Of a DNA stretch of 64,000 nucleotides, positions 35,948 through 44,492 are shown piece after piece; position 1 is the stretch's first letter; every line of letters begins with the position of its first letter. Source of the DNA: Flavobacterium tyrosinilyticum (GTDB lineage Bacteria > Bacteroidota > Bacteroidia > Flavobacteriales > Flavobacteriaceae); NCBI RefSeq assembly GCF_023656565.1, contig NZ_JAMOKG010000001.1, positions 1,122,456 to 1,186,455 of the forward strand, given 5' to 3'. The position numbers and the translations under genes are program-made. The notes beneath the pieces were generated by a model. The model was given only the letters and a program-made list of their open reading frames with translations. It made no database searches and was not told where the DNA came from.

Positions 35948-37027
35948 TCAGCGTTTTTTTGTCAATTTATTTATCTTTCTTATTGTTTCCGAAATCTTTG
36001 GATGATACACTAATTGAATGCTTAAAATTAATAAAACCAATAAAAAGGATTCTTTTTTAATGATAATTTTTAATGCTATTCTTTCATACAACCCTTTGTC
36101 TTGAAGAATTTCTTCATTATATTTTTTTGATAATTCATATACTTTTTCATGAAAAACCATATTCTTTATATAGTTCCATTTTGTTTTGAATTGAATTTTT
36201 AATACTGAACATTTATATACTAAATAAAAAACTCTTTGAACAAATCTAATCGCTTTTAGTTTCTCCAATTCATCATCTGAAATGCTCAAATCGTATTCTT
36301 TTTTATAATCAAAATAGTATTTTTCAAGAGCTTTATAAAAATAATCATTTTCAATAGTCTTTCTTGATTTACTATTTGCTACATCTCTGTAATAATAACC
36401 AGCATAATCGATAAATAAAACTTTCTCCGCTTTATTAAAAGACTTAATATTAAACATATTGTCTTCTTCAATTACTCTGTTACCAGGAAAACGAATATTA
36501 TTTTCGAAAACAAAAGTTCTCTTGTAAATTTTATTCCAGACAGCAAATAAATCTTCTACTTTTAAAAGGTTTGGAAGAATTTGTTCCTGTATCATGTCTT
36601 TTGTAAATATTAAATTGGTACTAAAACCGTGATCTTTAATAATATACTTACCATCTCTTCCTAATATTGTTTTTGAAACTAAAATATCAAGATTGTTGTC
36701 TATCGCATTTTTATAGAGATTCTCAAAAAAATCTATTTTAACAAAATCATCGTTGTCCAAAAATCCAATATATTGTCCTGAAGCTATTTCTATTCCAGCA
36801 TTTCTAGCTTCAGCAATTCCTTTGTTTTTTTGACTAATTAGATTTATTCGATTATCTTCTTCTTGATACTTTTGAATTATTTCTAAACTGTTATCTGTAG
36901 ATCCATCATTTACAAAAATAAATTCACAATCTACAAGCGTCTGACTTAAAAGTGACTTTATACAATCATGCAAGTAATCTTTTGCATTGTAAACCGGAAT
37001 AACAACACTTACCTTAATTATTGTCAT
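35948..37027 (-). CDS. Glycosyltransferase family 2
   Basis: 359 residues. The N-terminal GT-A domain shows VSVVIPVYNAKDYLHDCIKS, FVNDGSTDNSLEII and the metal-binding LDNDDFV. The C-terminal 130 residues are helical and include a hydrophobic segment near residue 325. It overlaps the flippase gene by 14 bases. It adds a sugar to the lipid-linked repeat; which sugar cannot be said. Confidence 0.9.
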   Translation of the reverse strand: MTIIKVSVVIPVYNAKDYLHDCIKSLLSQTLVDCEFIFVNDGSTDNSLEIIQKYQEEDNRINLISQKNKGIAEARNAGIEIASGQYIGFLDNDDFVKIDFFENLYKNAIDNNLDILVSKTILGRDGKYIIKDHGFSTNLIFTKDMIQEQILPNLLKVEDLFAVWNKIYKRTFVFENNIRFPGNRVIEEDNMFNIKSFNKAEKVLFIDYAGYYYRDVANSKSRKTIENDYFYKALEKYYFDYKKEYDLSISDDELEKLKAIRFVQRVFYLVYKCSVLKIQFKTKWNYIKNMVFHEKVYELSKKYNEEILQDKGLYERIALKIIIKKESFLLVLLILSIQLVYHPKISETIRKINKLTKKR

Positions 37028-38315
37028 AACTGTAGTTTTCTTTCAAAATCAAACTTGTTTCTTTATATGCAAAATACCACATACCTAAAACAATAAATAT
37101 CTGAATGATTATTAAAGTAATTGCGGTTCCTTTTTCCTGATATAAATATGTTAGTATAAAATTAATAGTAAAATTTAGAATTGTAGCCAATGCAATTACT
37201 CTAAAATAAAATATGTCTTTACCTAAATTTAAAAGAATCTGTTTACCAAACATGGTGTCTAAAAACGATAATAGTGGTATAAGGATTATTATTCTAAATA
37301 ACAGCACAGACGGAAGCATTTCTTTACCATAAATAATAGAAATTATTTGCTCTGCAAAGCAAAAACAAATAATAACAATCAAAGAGAATATAATTGATCC
37401 AACTATCGTTATTTTTCTTATTTTTAGAATTGCTTTTAGCTTGTCTAAAGCCATTTCGGTTGAGATATATGGAAAAATAGCGTTTGAAACTGGTGTTTGA
37501 AGATTACCTATTGCACGGGCTAGTTTCTCTGCTGCCGAAAAGTAACCTACTGCTTGATTTCCTGCAAAAATTCCTAAAATTAAGGTATTAGTATTGGTAA
37601 AAAGCGAAATTTTAAGCTCTGACAAAAACATAAATTTTGCTCTATTGAGCTGTTCTTTTATTCCTTTAACAGGCTGTAATTTAAAGCTAATCTTAAAATC
37701 TTTCCAAATATAAAACAATGACAAAATACCTGCAATCAGAAACCCTAAAGCATTAAAAACCGGAACTAAATAATAATCAGATTTTTTAGTTACAAAAACA
37801 AAAAGTGCAAGGGCAAATACTGTTTTAGTAATTAAATTTAAATATGTTACATACTTCATTTTTTGGATTCCGTGAAAAAACCAAACAGGAAAAATAGCCT
37901 GACCTAAAATAGATCCAAAGGAAAATAAATATATGTACCAGTATGCTCTAAAAATATCAAACAAGAAAACAATTCCCATCATTACAAAAAAACTTATACT
38001 TACCAGTATAAGTTTGGCAGACATTATTTGATTAAAAATCAAGATTTGTTTTTCGCGATTATTTATTGCTAATGAAATATCACGTGTACCAGTCGAATTA
38101 AATCCATATTCTGTTACAATTTGAAAATACGTTGCAAAAGCTAAGGAAAAAGACAAGAGTCCAAAATACTCAACTCCTACAACTCTTATTAAATAAGGGA
38201 AAGTAATTAATGGTAAAATAACATTTAAAGTCTGAAGAACAAAAAGATATACAAAATTCGAAGCTAAAATTTTGTGCTTTTTATATCGTTGAAATATATC
38301 AAAAATTAGCTTCAA
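37014..38315 (-). CDS. Wzx-type oligosaccharide flippase
   Basis: 433 residues with about 12-14 transmembrane helices. ITFPYLIRVVGVEYFGLLSF is the classic Wzx motif of the first two helices. Wzx moves undecaprenyl-linked repeats to the periplasmic face for Wzy-type polymerisation, fitting the two Wzy/WaaL-like genes downstream. The start is TTG at 38315: there is no upstream in-frame ATG before a stop and the next Met lies far into the protein. It is the first gene of the overlapping cluster, and a terminator directly upstream separates it from the lipoprotein gene. Confidence 0.9.
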   Translation of the reverse strand: MKLIFDIFQRYKKHKILASNFVYLFVLQTLNVILPLITFPYLIRVVGVEYFGLLSFSLAFATYFQIVTEYGFNSTGTRDISLAINNREKQILIFNQIMSAKLILVSISFFVMMGIVFLFDIFRAYWYIYLFSFGSILGQAIFPVWFFHGIQKMKYVTYLNLITKTVFALALFVFVTKKSDYYLVPVFNALGFLIAGILSLFYIWKDFKISFKLQPVKGIKEQLNRAKFMFLSELKISLFTNTNTLILGIFAGNQAVGYFSAAEKLARAIGNLQTPVSNAIFPYISTEMALDKLKAILKIRKITIVGSIIFSLIVIICFCFAEQIISIIYGKEMLPSVLLFRIIILIPLLSFLDTMFGKQILLNLGKDIFYFRVIALATILNFTINFILTYLYQEKGTAITLIIIQIFIVLGMWYFAYKETSLILKENYSYDNN

Positions 38316-38335
38316 TATCTTTTGGTTTTAGAGTA

Positions 38336-38372
38336 AAAAGAAGGCTATACCTTTTTTTGAAGGAACAGCCTT
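38336..38372 (-). terminator. Terminator of the small lipoprotein gene
   Basis: Nested stem AAGGCT/AGCCTT plus CCTT/AAGG followed by CTTTTT on the minus strand, 29 bases beyond the stop at 38401. It lies just before the flippase start and so splits two transcription units. Confidence 0.75.
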
Positions 38373-38400
38373 AAAATATTAATTATATCATTAACAAAAA

Positions 38401-38937
38401 CTACATTTTAACCCCTCTAACCATTTCAATTTGAGGATAAATAATTTCCTTTGTTAAAAAATACGGATCATAATCTTCGCCTTTTTTTATGAATGTTGCT
38501 GTACCGGCTGCTTCATCAAATTTTATAAAATCATTTGGCGTAAAATATTTTAAAATATCTTTCTGTTCAATTTTAAATACTCTTCCTTCAAAGCTTAATA
38601 TAATTGAATTTATTGTAATTGGATTTTGCTCTTTATTTGAACTTATATCAAAACGAATGTCATTTGGTAAAATCCCCTCCGGAATACTAAATGTTATTTG
38701 TTGAGATTCAGCTTTTCCTTTTACACCGTTATATACAGTATTTTTAGCATCAAAATAAGAAATTGAAGGATCTTTGTAAAAAAGAATAAGTTCATCGTCT
38801 TTTTCAATTTTTAAATCTACAATCACATCAAAAGTATTGGCTTTTACTTCTTCAATTGGTTGTACTTCTTCTTTGTTTTTACAAGAAATAAATAATGTTA
38901 ATAAAACTAAATTTATAAAAATCAACTGTTTTTTCAT
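38401..38937 (-). CDS. Hypothetical lipoprotein
   Basis: 178 residues: a lipobox FISC (Cys17) in KKQLIFINLVLLTLFISC, then a 150-residue domain rich in beta-type residues (FDVIVDLKIEKDDELILFYK, FSIPEGILPNDIRFDIS). I do not recognise the family. The ATG at 38937 is chosen over a TTG at 38958, because that TTG lies inside a perfect -7 box (38956-38963). It is transcribed alone between the Wzx and Wzz-like genes and probably belongs to the surface-glycan region. Confidence 0.75.
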   Translation of the reverse strand: MKKQLIFINLVLLTLFISCKNKEEVQPIEEVKANTFDVIVDLKIEKDDELILFYKDPSISYFDAKNTVYNGVKGKAESQQITFSIPEGILPNDIRFDISSNKEQNPITINSIILSFEGRVFKIEQKDILKYFTPNDFIKFDEAAGTATFIKKGEDYDPYFLTKEIIYPQIEMVRGVKM

Positions 38938-38955
38938 TTGCTCTTTTTTTTTTTG

Positions 38956-38963
38956 CAAAAATA
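38956..38963 (-). promoter_or_regulatory. -7 box of the small lipoprotein gene
   Basis: TATTTTTG on the minus strand, 18 bases before the ATG at 38937; matches TAnnTTTG. Confidence 0.65.
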
Positions 38964-39041
38964 TATATTTACTATTTATGCTGAAATTTTTTTTGTTCGG
39001 TTCAATCCAAATTTAATTTTGAAAAATCTTATGCTTCTATC

Positions 39042-40025
39042 CTATAAACCGGCTAAATGCTTTTGTCTTTTATAAAATGATTTAAAAAATCCTAAGAAAA
39101 TATATGCCAAAACAAATGTAATTGGTAGTAAAAATTTCAGATTACCATTGACAAATTTAACTAACTGTAAATTTAAAATGATATTATTTTCTTTTATAAT
39201 CTTGTCAAAACCTATTAGCTCTACTCTCTGGATTGCTTGTTCATTTAATAAACCGTCTTTACTTTTAATAATATCGTTTAATTGTGTGTTTTCATTATAG
39301 TAGATCAATTTATCATTTTTTAAATTCCCTTTCGACGAATTTGATAAATTATTTAATATACCATCAATTTGTCTAATTATAGAATCTGTCTGCTGAATTT
39401 TCAATTCAACATTATGATATACTACTTTCTGAATTTTCGAATAATAATCTGAAGTATTTAAATATTTTAAAAGCGGTGTAGTTAAACTTTCCTCTGTAAC
39501 TTTATGATTAGTAAATAAAAGTAAAGTTTGATAATTATAATTTTTACTTGTCACATTTTCCTCTAATACTTTTTTTATGTCACCATCTTCAGCCATCAAT
39601 TTTATTAATTGAAAATTTTCAGGTTTATTCTGAATGAAATTATAAACGTCAGCAATAGGCTTTACTTCAATTAGTTTGAGATTTTTAGTGTCCGAAATCC
39701 CTACAACTTCTTTTAAGAAAAGAGTATCGTTCTCTTTGATTTTCGAGTTGATCAAATCGACCTTTGCATATAAATAATCTGCACTCCCAAAATTTGGCGC
39801 AACTATAATTTCGTGCCTATAACTTTTTTGATTTTGATCCAAAAAAATCCCAAGTCCAAAACCAACAACAACTAAAATCAAGACTATAACCCAATTTCGT
39901 ATAAAGAATTGAATACTTCTAAAAATAGAAGTATTAATTCTAGCAAAAAAACTATTAACCTTCTTTGAAATCAGAAGTAAATCAATCTCTTGATCTTCTG
40001 TATTCTGCGGTACTTTTGTACTCAT
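39042..40025 (-). CDS. Wzz-like polysaccharide chain-length/export protein
   Basis: 327 residues with two transmembrane segments: one near the N terminus (about 42-64, FFIRNWVIVLILVVVGFGLG) and one near the C terminus (about 296-315, FLLPITFVLAYIFLGFF). A periplasmic domain with helical, polar sequence lies between. This topology fits Wzz/PCP proteins that set chain length of Wzy-made polymers, though the usual proline-rich motif beside TM2 is weak. It starts 12 bases after the DUF6909 gene and is close to the Wzx/Wzy cluster. Assignment is by topology and position. Confidence 0.65.
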   Translation of the reverse strand: MSTKVPQNTEDQEIDLLLISKKVNSFFARINTSIFRSIQFFIRNWVIVLILVVVGFGLGIFLDQNQKSYRHEIIVAPNFGSADYLYAKVDLINSKIKENDTLFLKEVVGISDTKNLKLIEVKPIADVYNFIQNKPENFQLIKLMAEDGDIKKVLEENVTSKNYNYQTLLLFTNHKVTEESLTTPLLKYLNTSDYYSKIQKVVYHNVELKIQQTDSIIRQIDGILNNLSNSSKGNLKNDKLIYYNENTQLNDIIKSKDGLLNEQAIQRVELIGFDKIIKENNIILNLQLVKFVNGNLKFLLPITFVLAYIFLGFFKSFYKRQKHLAGL

Positions 40026-40037
40026 TTAAAAGCGCTA

Positions 40038-41714
40038 TTATAAATTGAAAATCTGTTCTAAAATTTTAATGGTAATCAAATAAGTTGGTTTTACACCTGT
40101 TGTTCCTAATCCGCCTGAAGCCAAAGTGCTTCCTGTTTCTAAAGGATTATCTGAAGCATAATACGCATAACGAACTTTAATATCGTGTGGTACGCTTTTT
40201 CTAATTTTTGATGCCGACTGAATTGCTTTTTGGTAATAAGAACCTTCCATTTCTAGACCAATTACCCCCCAAGTCGATTCGTGGAAAAACTTCAATAAAT
40301 CTCTATTTTGCAATGAAGTTCCTAAAACGGTAACCATCGCTCCTTCATAAATATCAATATCATTTCCTTCGAACATTGCACCAGTAAGTTCATTTTCAAA
40401 GAAATAATTATCAGCCGTTCCTTCGTTAATATGTGCAGACGGAATCATGATATCTCCTTTTCCACCTTCTAAAATTCCCGCTTTACCCATAATCGAAACC
40501 GATTTTACATTTAGTAAAGTTTCTTTTTTATATGGTTTTAAAAGTTCGTCGATTGTTTCATATGCCTGTTCGCCAAAAGCATAATCCATTACGATAATTA
40601 CTGGTTTATCTTCCCCAACATTAGCGTGAGAAAAGGCTGTTTTTGACCAATCAATTTTAGCAGTATCAAAAATTTGAACATCGATATTAGTTCCTGAGCA
40701 ATCTGGCAATGAAATCATTCCGTTTTTTAAAGCCAAATCTTCTACTTGAGATCTAATTTCTTTTGAACCAGAACTGCTTAATTCTTCATAAATAAAGAAA
40801 TCTGTTTTTCCTTTATATTTTGTTTTTAACAATGGCGTTGCAAAAATCGAATTCATTACACTGTGCATGTTAGCACTAATGACATGAATTGGTCTTTTCA
40901 GCAAATCGTTTGCTTTAAGAACTTCTTTGATGTTTGTTGCCCAAATTTCTCCGTGAATATGGTGTCCCAGACGCTCACGTAAAACTGGGCTAAAAGTAAT
41001 TGTACGTTTATTATTTTCAACAATTTCTTCGATTGCTAATTTTCCTAACCAATAAATAACGTGCAAGAAGCGATCTGGCGCAGTTTCTGAACCAAATGCG
41101 TCGTAAATGTCTAAAACCTCTTCAAAAGTTCTTGCCAAAATATTCGCAACGTGAGAAATCGCTTTTTCTTTTTCTACCAAAGTAAGCTTTTTGGTCTGCA
41201 TAACAGCTTGTTCCAGTTTCTGCCAATCGCGAGAAACCTCTCCTCCATCGTCTATTAAAACTCTATTTTTAATTTTATGAGATTCAATGAAAATGAAAGT
41301 CAAGTGGGTTAGAATATCGTAAATGTCTGAACGTCCACGCGTGATTTCGACATTCATTTGCTCTTCGTCGATTCTATAGCAGTTTCTTCTTCTTTTTGGA
41401 GGAACAATTGCCTGGAAATGCGATTTAGAATATCCTTCGTCTGAAGTTAAATTGATAAAACGGCATTGCTCAATTCCTACCGGAAGACGCTCAATAACGT
41501 AGAGAAGTCCGTTAAGTTCTACTTTTTCTTCGGCAATATTCCCGTAAATCTCAGGACGTAATGCCAATAATGATTCTCTTAAACTATCGCCCGAAACTCC
41601 CATTGGTTTGTAAAAACCACGGTTGAATAAATGGCGCATTGTAATGTACATTTTTTCTATCGCCGCAGAAGATTCCTGCGCTCTAGATCTTGATATATGT
41701 TTAGTTTCTTTCAT
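40038..41714 (-). CDS. DUF6909 family protein with nucleoside-phosphorylase-like C-terminal region
   Basis: 558 residues, soluble. The N-terminal half is helical and charged (MYITMRHLFNRGFYKPMGVS). The C-terminal half shows SVSIMGKAGILEGGKGDIMI, a VTVLGTSLQ strand and GVIGLEMEGSYYQKAI near residue 487; an EMEG motif in that context is typical of the purine nucleoside phosphorylase/MTAN fold, where the Glu binds the ribose. The family DUF6909 is conserved in Flavobacteriia with no assigned activity. A near-match to the -7 box (TACTTTCG, 41773-41780) lies upstream. Read as an uncharacterised enzyme, possibly nucleotide-related. Confidence 0.75.
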   Translation of the reverse strand: MKETKHISRSRAQESSAAIEKMYITMRHLFNRGFYKPMGVSGDSLRESLLALRPEIYGNIAEEKVELNGLLYVIERLPVGIEQCRFINLTSDEGYSKSHFQAIVPPKRRRNCYRIDEEQMNVEITRGRSDIYDILTHLTFIFIESHKIKNRVLIDDGGEVSRDWQKLEQAVMQTKKLTLVEKEKAISHVANILARTFEEVLDIYDAFGSETAPDRFLHVIYWLGKLAIEEIVENNKRTITFSPVLRERLGHHIHGEIWATNIKEVLKANDLLKRPIHVISANMHSVMNSIFATPLLKTKYKGKTDFFIYEELSSSGSKEIRSQVEDLALKNGMISLPDCSGTNIDVQIFDTAKIDWSKTAFSHANVGEDKPVIIVMDYAFGEQAYETIDELLKPYKKETLLNVKSVSIMGKAGILEGGKGDIMIPSAHINEGTADNYFFENELTGAMFEGNDIDIYEGAMVTVLGTSLQNRDLLKFFHESTWGVIGLEMEGSYYQKAIQSASKIRKSVPHDIKVRYAYYASDNPLETGSTLASGGLGTTGVKPTYLITIKILEQIFNL

Positions 41715-41853
41715 GTCTTTTTATTTAAAAAATCAACTCTCTTTTTAAAGAAGATTCGAATATTTCGAAAGGCGAAAGTAGGAATTATATATATAACTTT
41801 AAAGAATTACCATTTAACAAATTGTTAGAAGGTTTTTTTGAAAAAGCTAAATT

Positions 41854-43338
41854 CTACTTTAAATTATCTGCAATATCTCTATTATTGGATAATCTAGGAA
41901 GTTTATTTTGCCCGCCCAGTTTTCCTTGCGATTTCATGTAATCTTGGAATCCATTTTTAGAAACTTTCGTGATCACTACTTTTCGTAAAACGTTTCCGGT
42001 AATTAAATCATCGTAATAAATGTTTTGCTTACGCATTGAATTGTCAATCGTTTCTGCAAAAATTTCCATGTCTTCAGGCTCTTTTTCAAATTCTATTAGC
42101 CATTCATGATAAGGTAATCCGCTTGCAGGCGTTATTTGTGGTGCAACGGTAAATTCGTTAATTACAATATTAGTAGAATTTACGGCTTCTTTCATCGCAT
42201 TTTCGACCTCATTGGCAATTACGTGTTCACCAAAAGCCGAAATATAATGTTTAATACGTCCAGAAACTATAACACGATGCGGAGCCAAAGAGGTAAATTG
42301 AATTGTGTCTCCAATGTTATAACGCCAAAGTCCTGCATTGGTCGAAATAATCAAAACGTAGTTTACTCCTACCTCAACTTCTCCAATTGTATATACTTTC
42401 GCGTTTTCGTTAAAGAATTCGTCTGCTTTTATAAACTCGTAAAAAATACCAGATTTCAAAAGTAACAACATTCCTTTTTCTTTCTGTGAATCCTGATAAG
42501 CAAAAAATCCTTCAGAAGCAGGAAACAATTCAATACTATCTACTTTTCGGCCAATCATGTTTTCAAATTTGGCGCGATAAGGCTCATAATTAACGCCTCC
42601 GTAAATAAACAGATTAAAGTTTTTGAAGATTTCGCCAATCTTTTTTCCGCCGCTTTTTTGCTGTAAACGTTCAAAATACATCTGAACCCAAGACGGAATT
42701 CCCGAAATCACCGACATATTTTCTTTGATTGTTTCATCAGCAATTGCATTTACTTTGGTTTCCCAATCTTCAATGCAATTGGTTTCCCAAGATGGCATTC
42801 TATTTTCCTGTAAATATTTAGGAACAAAGTGTGCTACAATTCCAGAAAGTCTTCCGAATTTAATTCCGTATTTTTCGGTTAGAATTGGACTTCCTTGCAA
42901 AAAAATCATTTTTCCATCAATAAAATCAGCATTTCCCGTTTCATGAATATAATGTAAAATCGCATTTCGGGCCGCTTCTATATGAAAAGGCATTGATTCT
43001 TTGGTTAGCGGAATAAATTTTGCTCCCGAAGTTGTCCCCGAAGTTTTAGCAAAATACAATGGTTTTCCTTTCCATAAAATATCCGATTCGCCTTTTACAA
43101 CCTTTTCAACATAGGGTTTTAAATCTTCATAATCTCTTACAGGAACGCGTTTCTGAAAATCCTCAAAGTTTTTTATCTGATCAAAATGATGATCTTTTCC
43201 AAATGCAGTACTTTTTGCATTCTCTATCAAGCTTTTAAAAACCTTTTGTTGGGTTTCAACTGGTTTTTCAGTCCATTTAAGGGTTTGTTTATATATTTTT
43301 CGGGCAAAAATTTTTGCCGCAATTGACTTAATTGACAT
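41854..43338 (-). CDS. GH3 family acyl-adenylate/amide synthetase
   Basis: 494 residues. Bacterial GH3 proteins share the fold of the plant auxin-conjugating enzymes and of adenylate-forming ligases. YFAKTSGTTSGAKFIPLTKE (about 98-117) is the ATP-binding loop and FPASEGFFAYQD is the core motif. LWRYNIGDTIQF followed by SGRIKHYISAFGEH are the C-terminal hinge motifs. It presumably couples a carboxylate to an amino compound; the substrate is unknown. Eleven bases separate it from the upstream gene at 43350-43856, so they form an operon. Confidence 0.93.
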   Translation of the reverse strand: MSIKSIAAKIFARKIYKQTLKWTEKPVETQQKVFKSLIENAKSTAFGKDHHFDQIKNFEDFQKRVPVRDYEDLKPYVEKVVKGESDILWKGKPLYFAKTSGTTSGAKFIPLTKESMPFHIEAARNAILHYIHETGNADFIDGKMIFLQGSPILTEKYGIKFGRLSGIVAHFVPKYLQENRMPSWETNCIEDWETKVNAIADETIKENMSVISGIPSWVQMYFERLQQKSGGKKIGEIFKNFNLFIYGGVNYEPYRAKFENMIGRKVDSIELFPASEGFFAYQDSQKEKGMLLLLKSGIFYEFIKADEFFNENAKVYTIGEVEVGVNYVLIISTNAGLWRYNIGDTIQFTSLAPHRVIVSGRIKHYISAFGEHVIANEVENAMKEAVNSTNIVINEFTVAPQITPASGLPYHEWLIEFEKEPEDMEIFAETIDNSMRKQNIYYDDLITGNVLRKVVITKVSKNGFQDYMKSQGKLGGQNKLPRLSNNRDIADNLK

Positions 43339-43349
43339 TTTCAGTGGTA

Positions 43350-43856
43350 TTATTTTTTGTCACTTTTCTTTTTGTCTTGAGATTTTGCCTTCAGCTCTTT
43401 TTCTGTTTCGGCCACGTCTTCTCTTAGTTTTATTTCTGCATCAGATGCTTTCATATTTAAATCTGAAGCATCTTCAACAGATTCTGCTAAGATAGAATCT
43501 TTATTAAATTTTGAATAATCTAATTCCCCTTTTAAAACTTTCTGAATCCCTTTTATATAAGCTTCATTTTGTTTTAAAGCCGTTTCTAAAGAATCTGATT
43601 TAATAGCCAGTTTCGTAGCATTTCGTTTTAATTCTGTCGAAGAATATCCAGGAATAAATTCACGAAGTGGGGTAAATGCAATAATGAAAGTGGTAACCAA
43701 AATTAGAAATATTCCGCCTAAAGTAAACGTTACAAACACATTCATTAAAGTAAGCTTAAAAGAAAAGATCTCTTCAAAAGTGTCTTCATTTAAAATTACT
43801 AATCGGTTTTTAATGAATAGTTTTTTCCTAAAATTCTTTTTCTTATTCTTAGTCAT
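43350..43856 (-). CDS. M23 peptidase N-terminal-like membrane protein without peptidase domain
   Basis: 168 residues. The segment RLVILNEDTFEEIFSFKLT followed by one transmembrane helix (about 45-65) and FTPLREFIPGYSS is the characteristic N-terminal part of a Bacteroidota M23 metallopeptidase family. After a short coiled coil the protein ends in a Lys/Glu/Asp-rich tail, so the LytM catalytic domain is absent. It may be a natural short form or a decayed version. It is co-transcribed with the GH3 gene from a -7 box at 43875-43882. Confidence 0.75.
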   Translation of the reverse strand: MTKNKKKNFRKKLFIKNRLVILNEDTFEEIFSFKLTLMNVFVTFTLGGIFLILVTTFIIAFTPLREFIPGYSSTELKRNATKLAIKSDSLETALKQNEAYIKGIQKVLKGELDYSKFNKDSILAESVEDASDLNMKASDAEIKLREDVAETEKELKAKSQDKKKSDKK

Positions 43857-43874
43857 TCTACTTCTTTATGCTAG

Positions 43875-43882
43875 CAAATATA
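43875..43882 (-). promoter_or_regulatory. -7 box of the M23-like/GH3 operon
   Basis: TATATTTG on the minus strand, 18 bases before the ATG at 43856; exact TAnnTTTG. Confidence 0.6.
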
Positions 43883-44013
43883 GTAATTAATCGTCATGAT
43901 ATTTGTTCTAAAAATTTCATGAAGAGCTATAATTTACGATTTTATAAAATATTTAACGTGGTCTAATCGAAATATTTTAAACTAAAAATACTTCTATTTC
44001 GTATATTTCTATA

Positions 44014-44021
44014 TACCTTTG
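44014..44021 (+). promoter_or_regulatory. -7 box of tatA
   Basis: TACCTTTG, 48 bases before the tatA ATG. Confidence 0.6.
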
Positions 44022-44069
44022 CGGAATAATTAAGATAAACAATTTGCTTCGGCATTAAATATATTAGTC

Positions 44070-44249
44070 ATGGGAAGATTAGGTCTTACAGAAATCCTTG
44101 TTATCGTAGGTATTGTGATATTACTTTTTGGAGGTAAAAAAATTCCAGAATTAATGAAAGGTTTAGGAAGTGGAATTAAGGAATTTAAAAACGCTGCTAA
44201 AGACGATCAACCTGCTGCTTCTAAAAAACAAGAAGAAGAAACGAAATAA
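44070..44249 (+). CDS. tatA: Twin-arginine translocase subunit TatA
   Basis: Only 59 residues, starting at the ATG at 44070 and stopping at TAA 44247-44249. It opens [20 protein letters not shown], a single membrane helix, followed by the hallmark [20 protein letters not shown] amphipathic helix and a short acidic/basic tail (KKQEEETK). TatA oligomers form the pore through which folded twin-arginine substrates leave the cytoplasm. The gene has its own -7 box and is followed by a strong terminator. That terminator is duplicated exactly at 47418-47456 on the far side of the DUF1266-like gene pair. Confidence 0.95.
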   Translation: MGRLGLTEILVIVGIVILLFGGKKIPELMKGLGSGIKEFKNAAKDDQPAASKKQEEETK

Positions 44250-44268
44250 TAAATTCGAAAAAATTATT

Positions 44269-44307
44269 AAGTCCCAAATTACAAATGTAGTTTGGGATTT
44301 TTTTTAT
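44269..44307 (+). repeat. 39-bp direct repeat, left copy (includes the tatA terminator)
   Basis: Identical over all 39 bases to 47418-47456; begins AAGTCCCAAATTAC. Together the copies flank the two DUF1266-like genes. Confidence 0.95.
44272..44305 (+). terminator. Terminator of tatA
   Basis: TCCCAAA and TTTGGGA arms with an inner TAC/GTA stem, followed by eight T. Confidence 0.9.
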
Positions 44308-44441
44308 GTCCTTTTTTCTGCGTTTATGAAAAACTTCATAATACAAAAAGGGTTGTTACTACACTTTATAATCAATAATCTACCACTTATTTAGATTTAT
44401 TTAATATATTATTTTTCTTACAATTATATTGCATTTTGAAT

Positions 44442-44449
44442 TATCTTTG
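44442..44449 (+). promoter_or_regulatory. -7 box of the first DUF1266-like gene
   Basis: TATCTTTG, about 40 bases before the ATG at 44493; matches TAnnTTTG. Confidence 0.6.
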
Positions 44450-44492
44450 CCGATGGTAATTTTGGGATTAATTCCCTATAATGTTGATAATT

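Noticed and set aside
43350..43856. Complete M23 metallopeptidase
   Set aside because: The catalytic LytM domain is absent; only the N-terminal membrane part matches.
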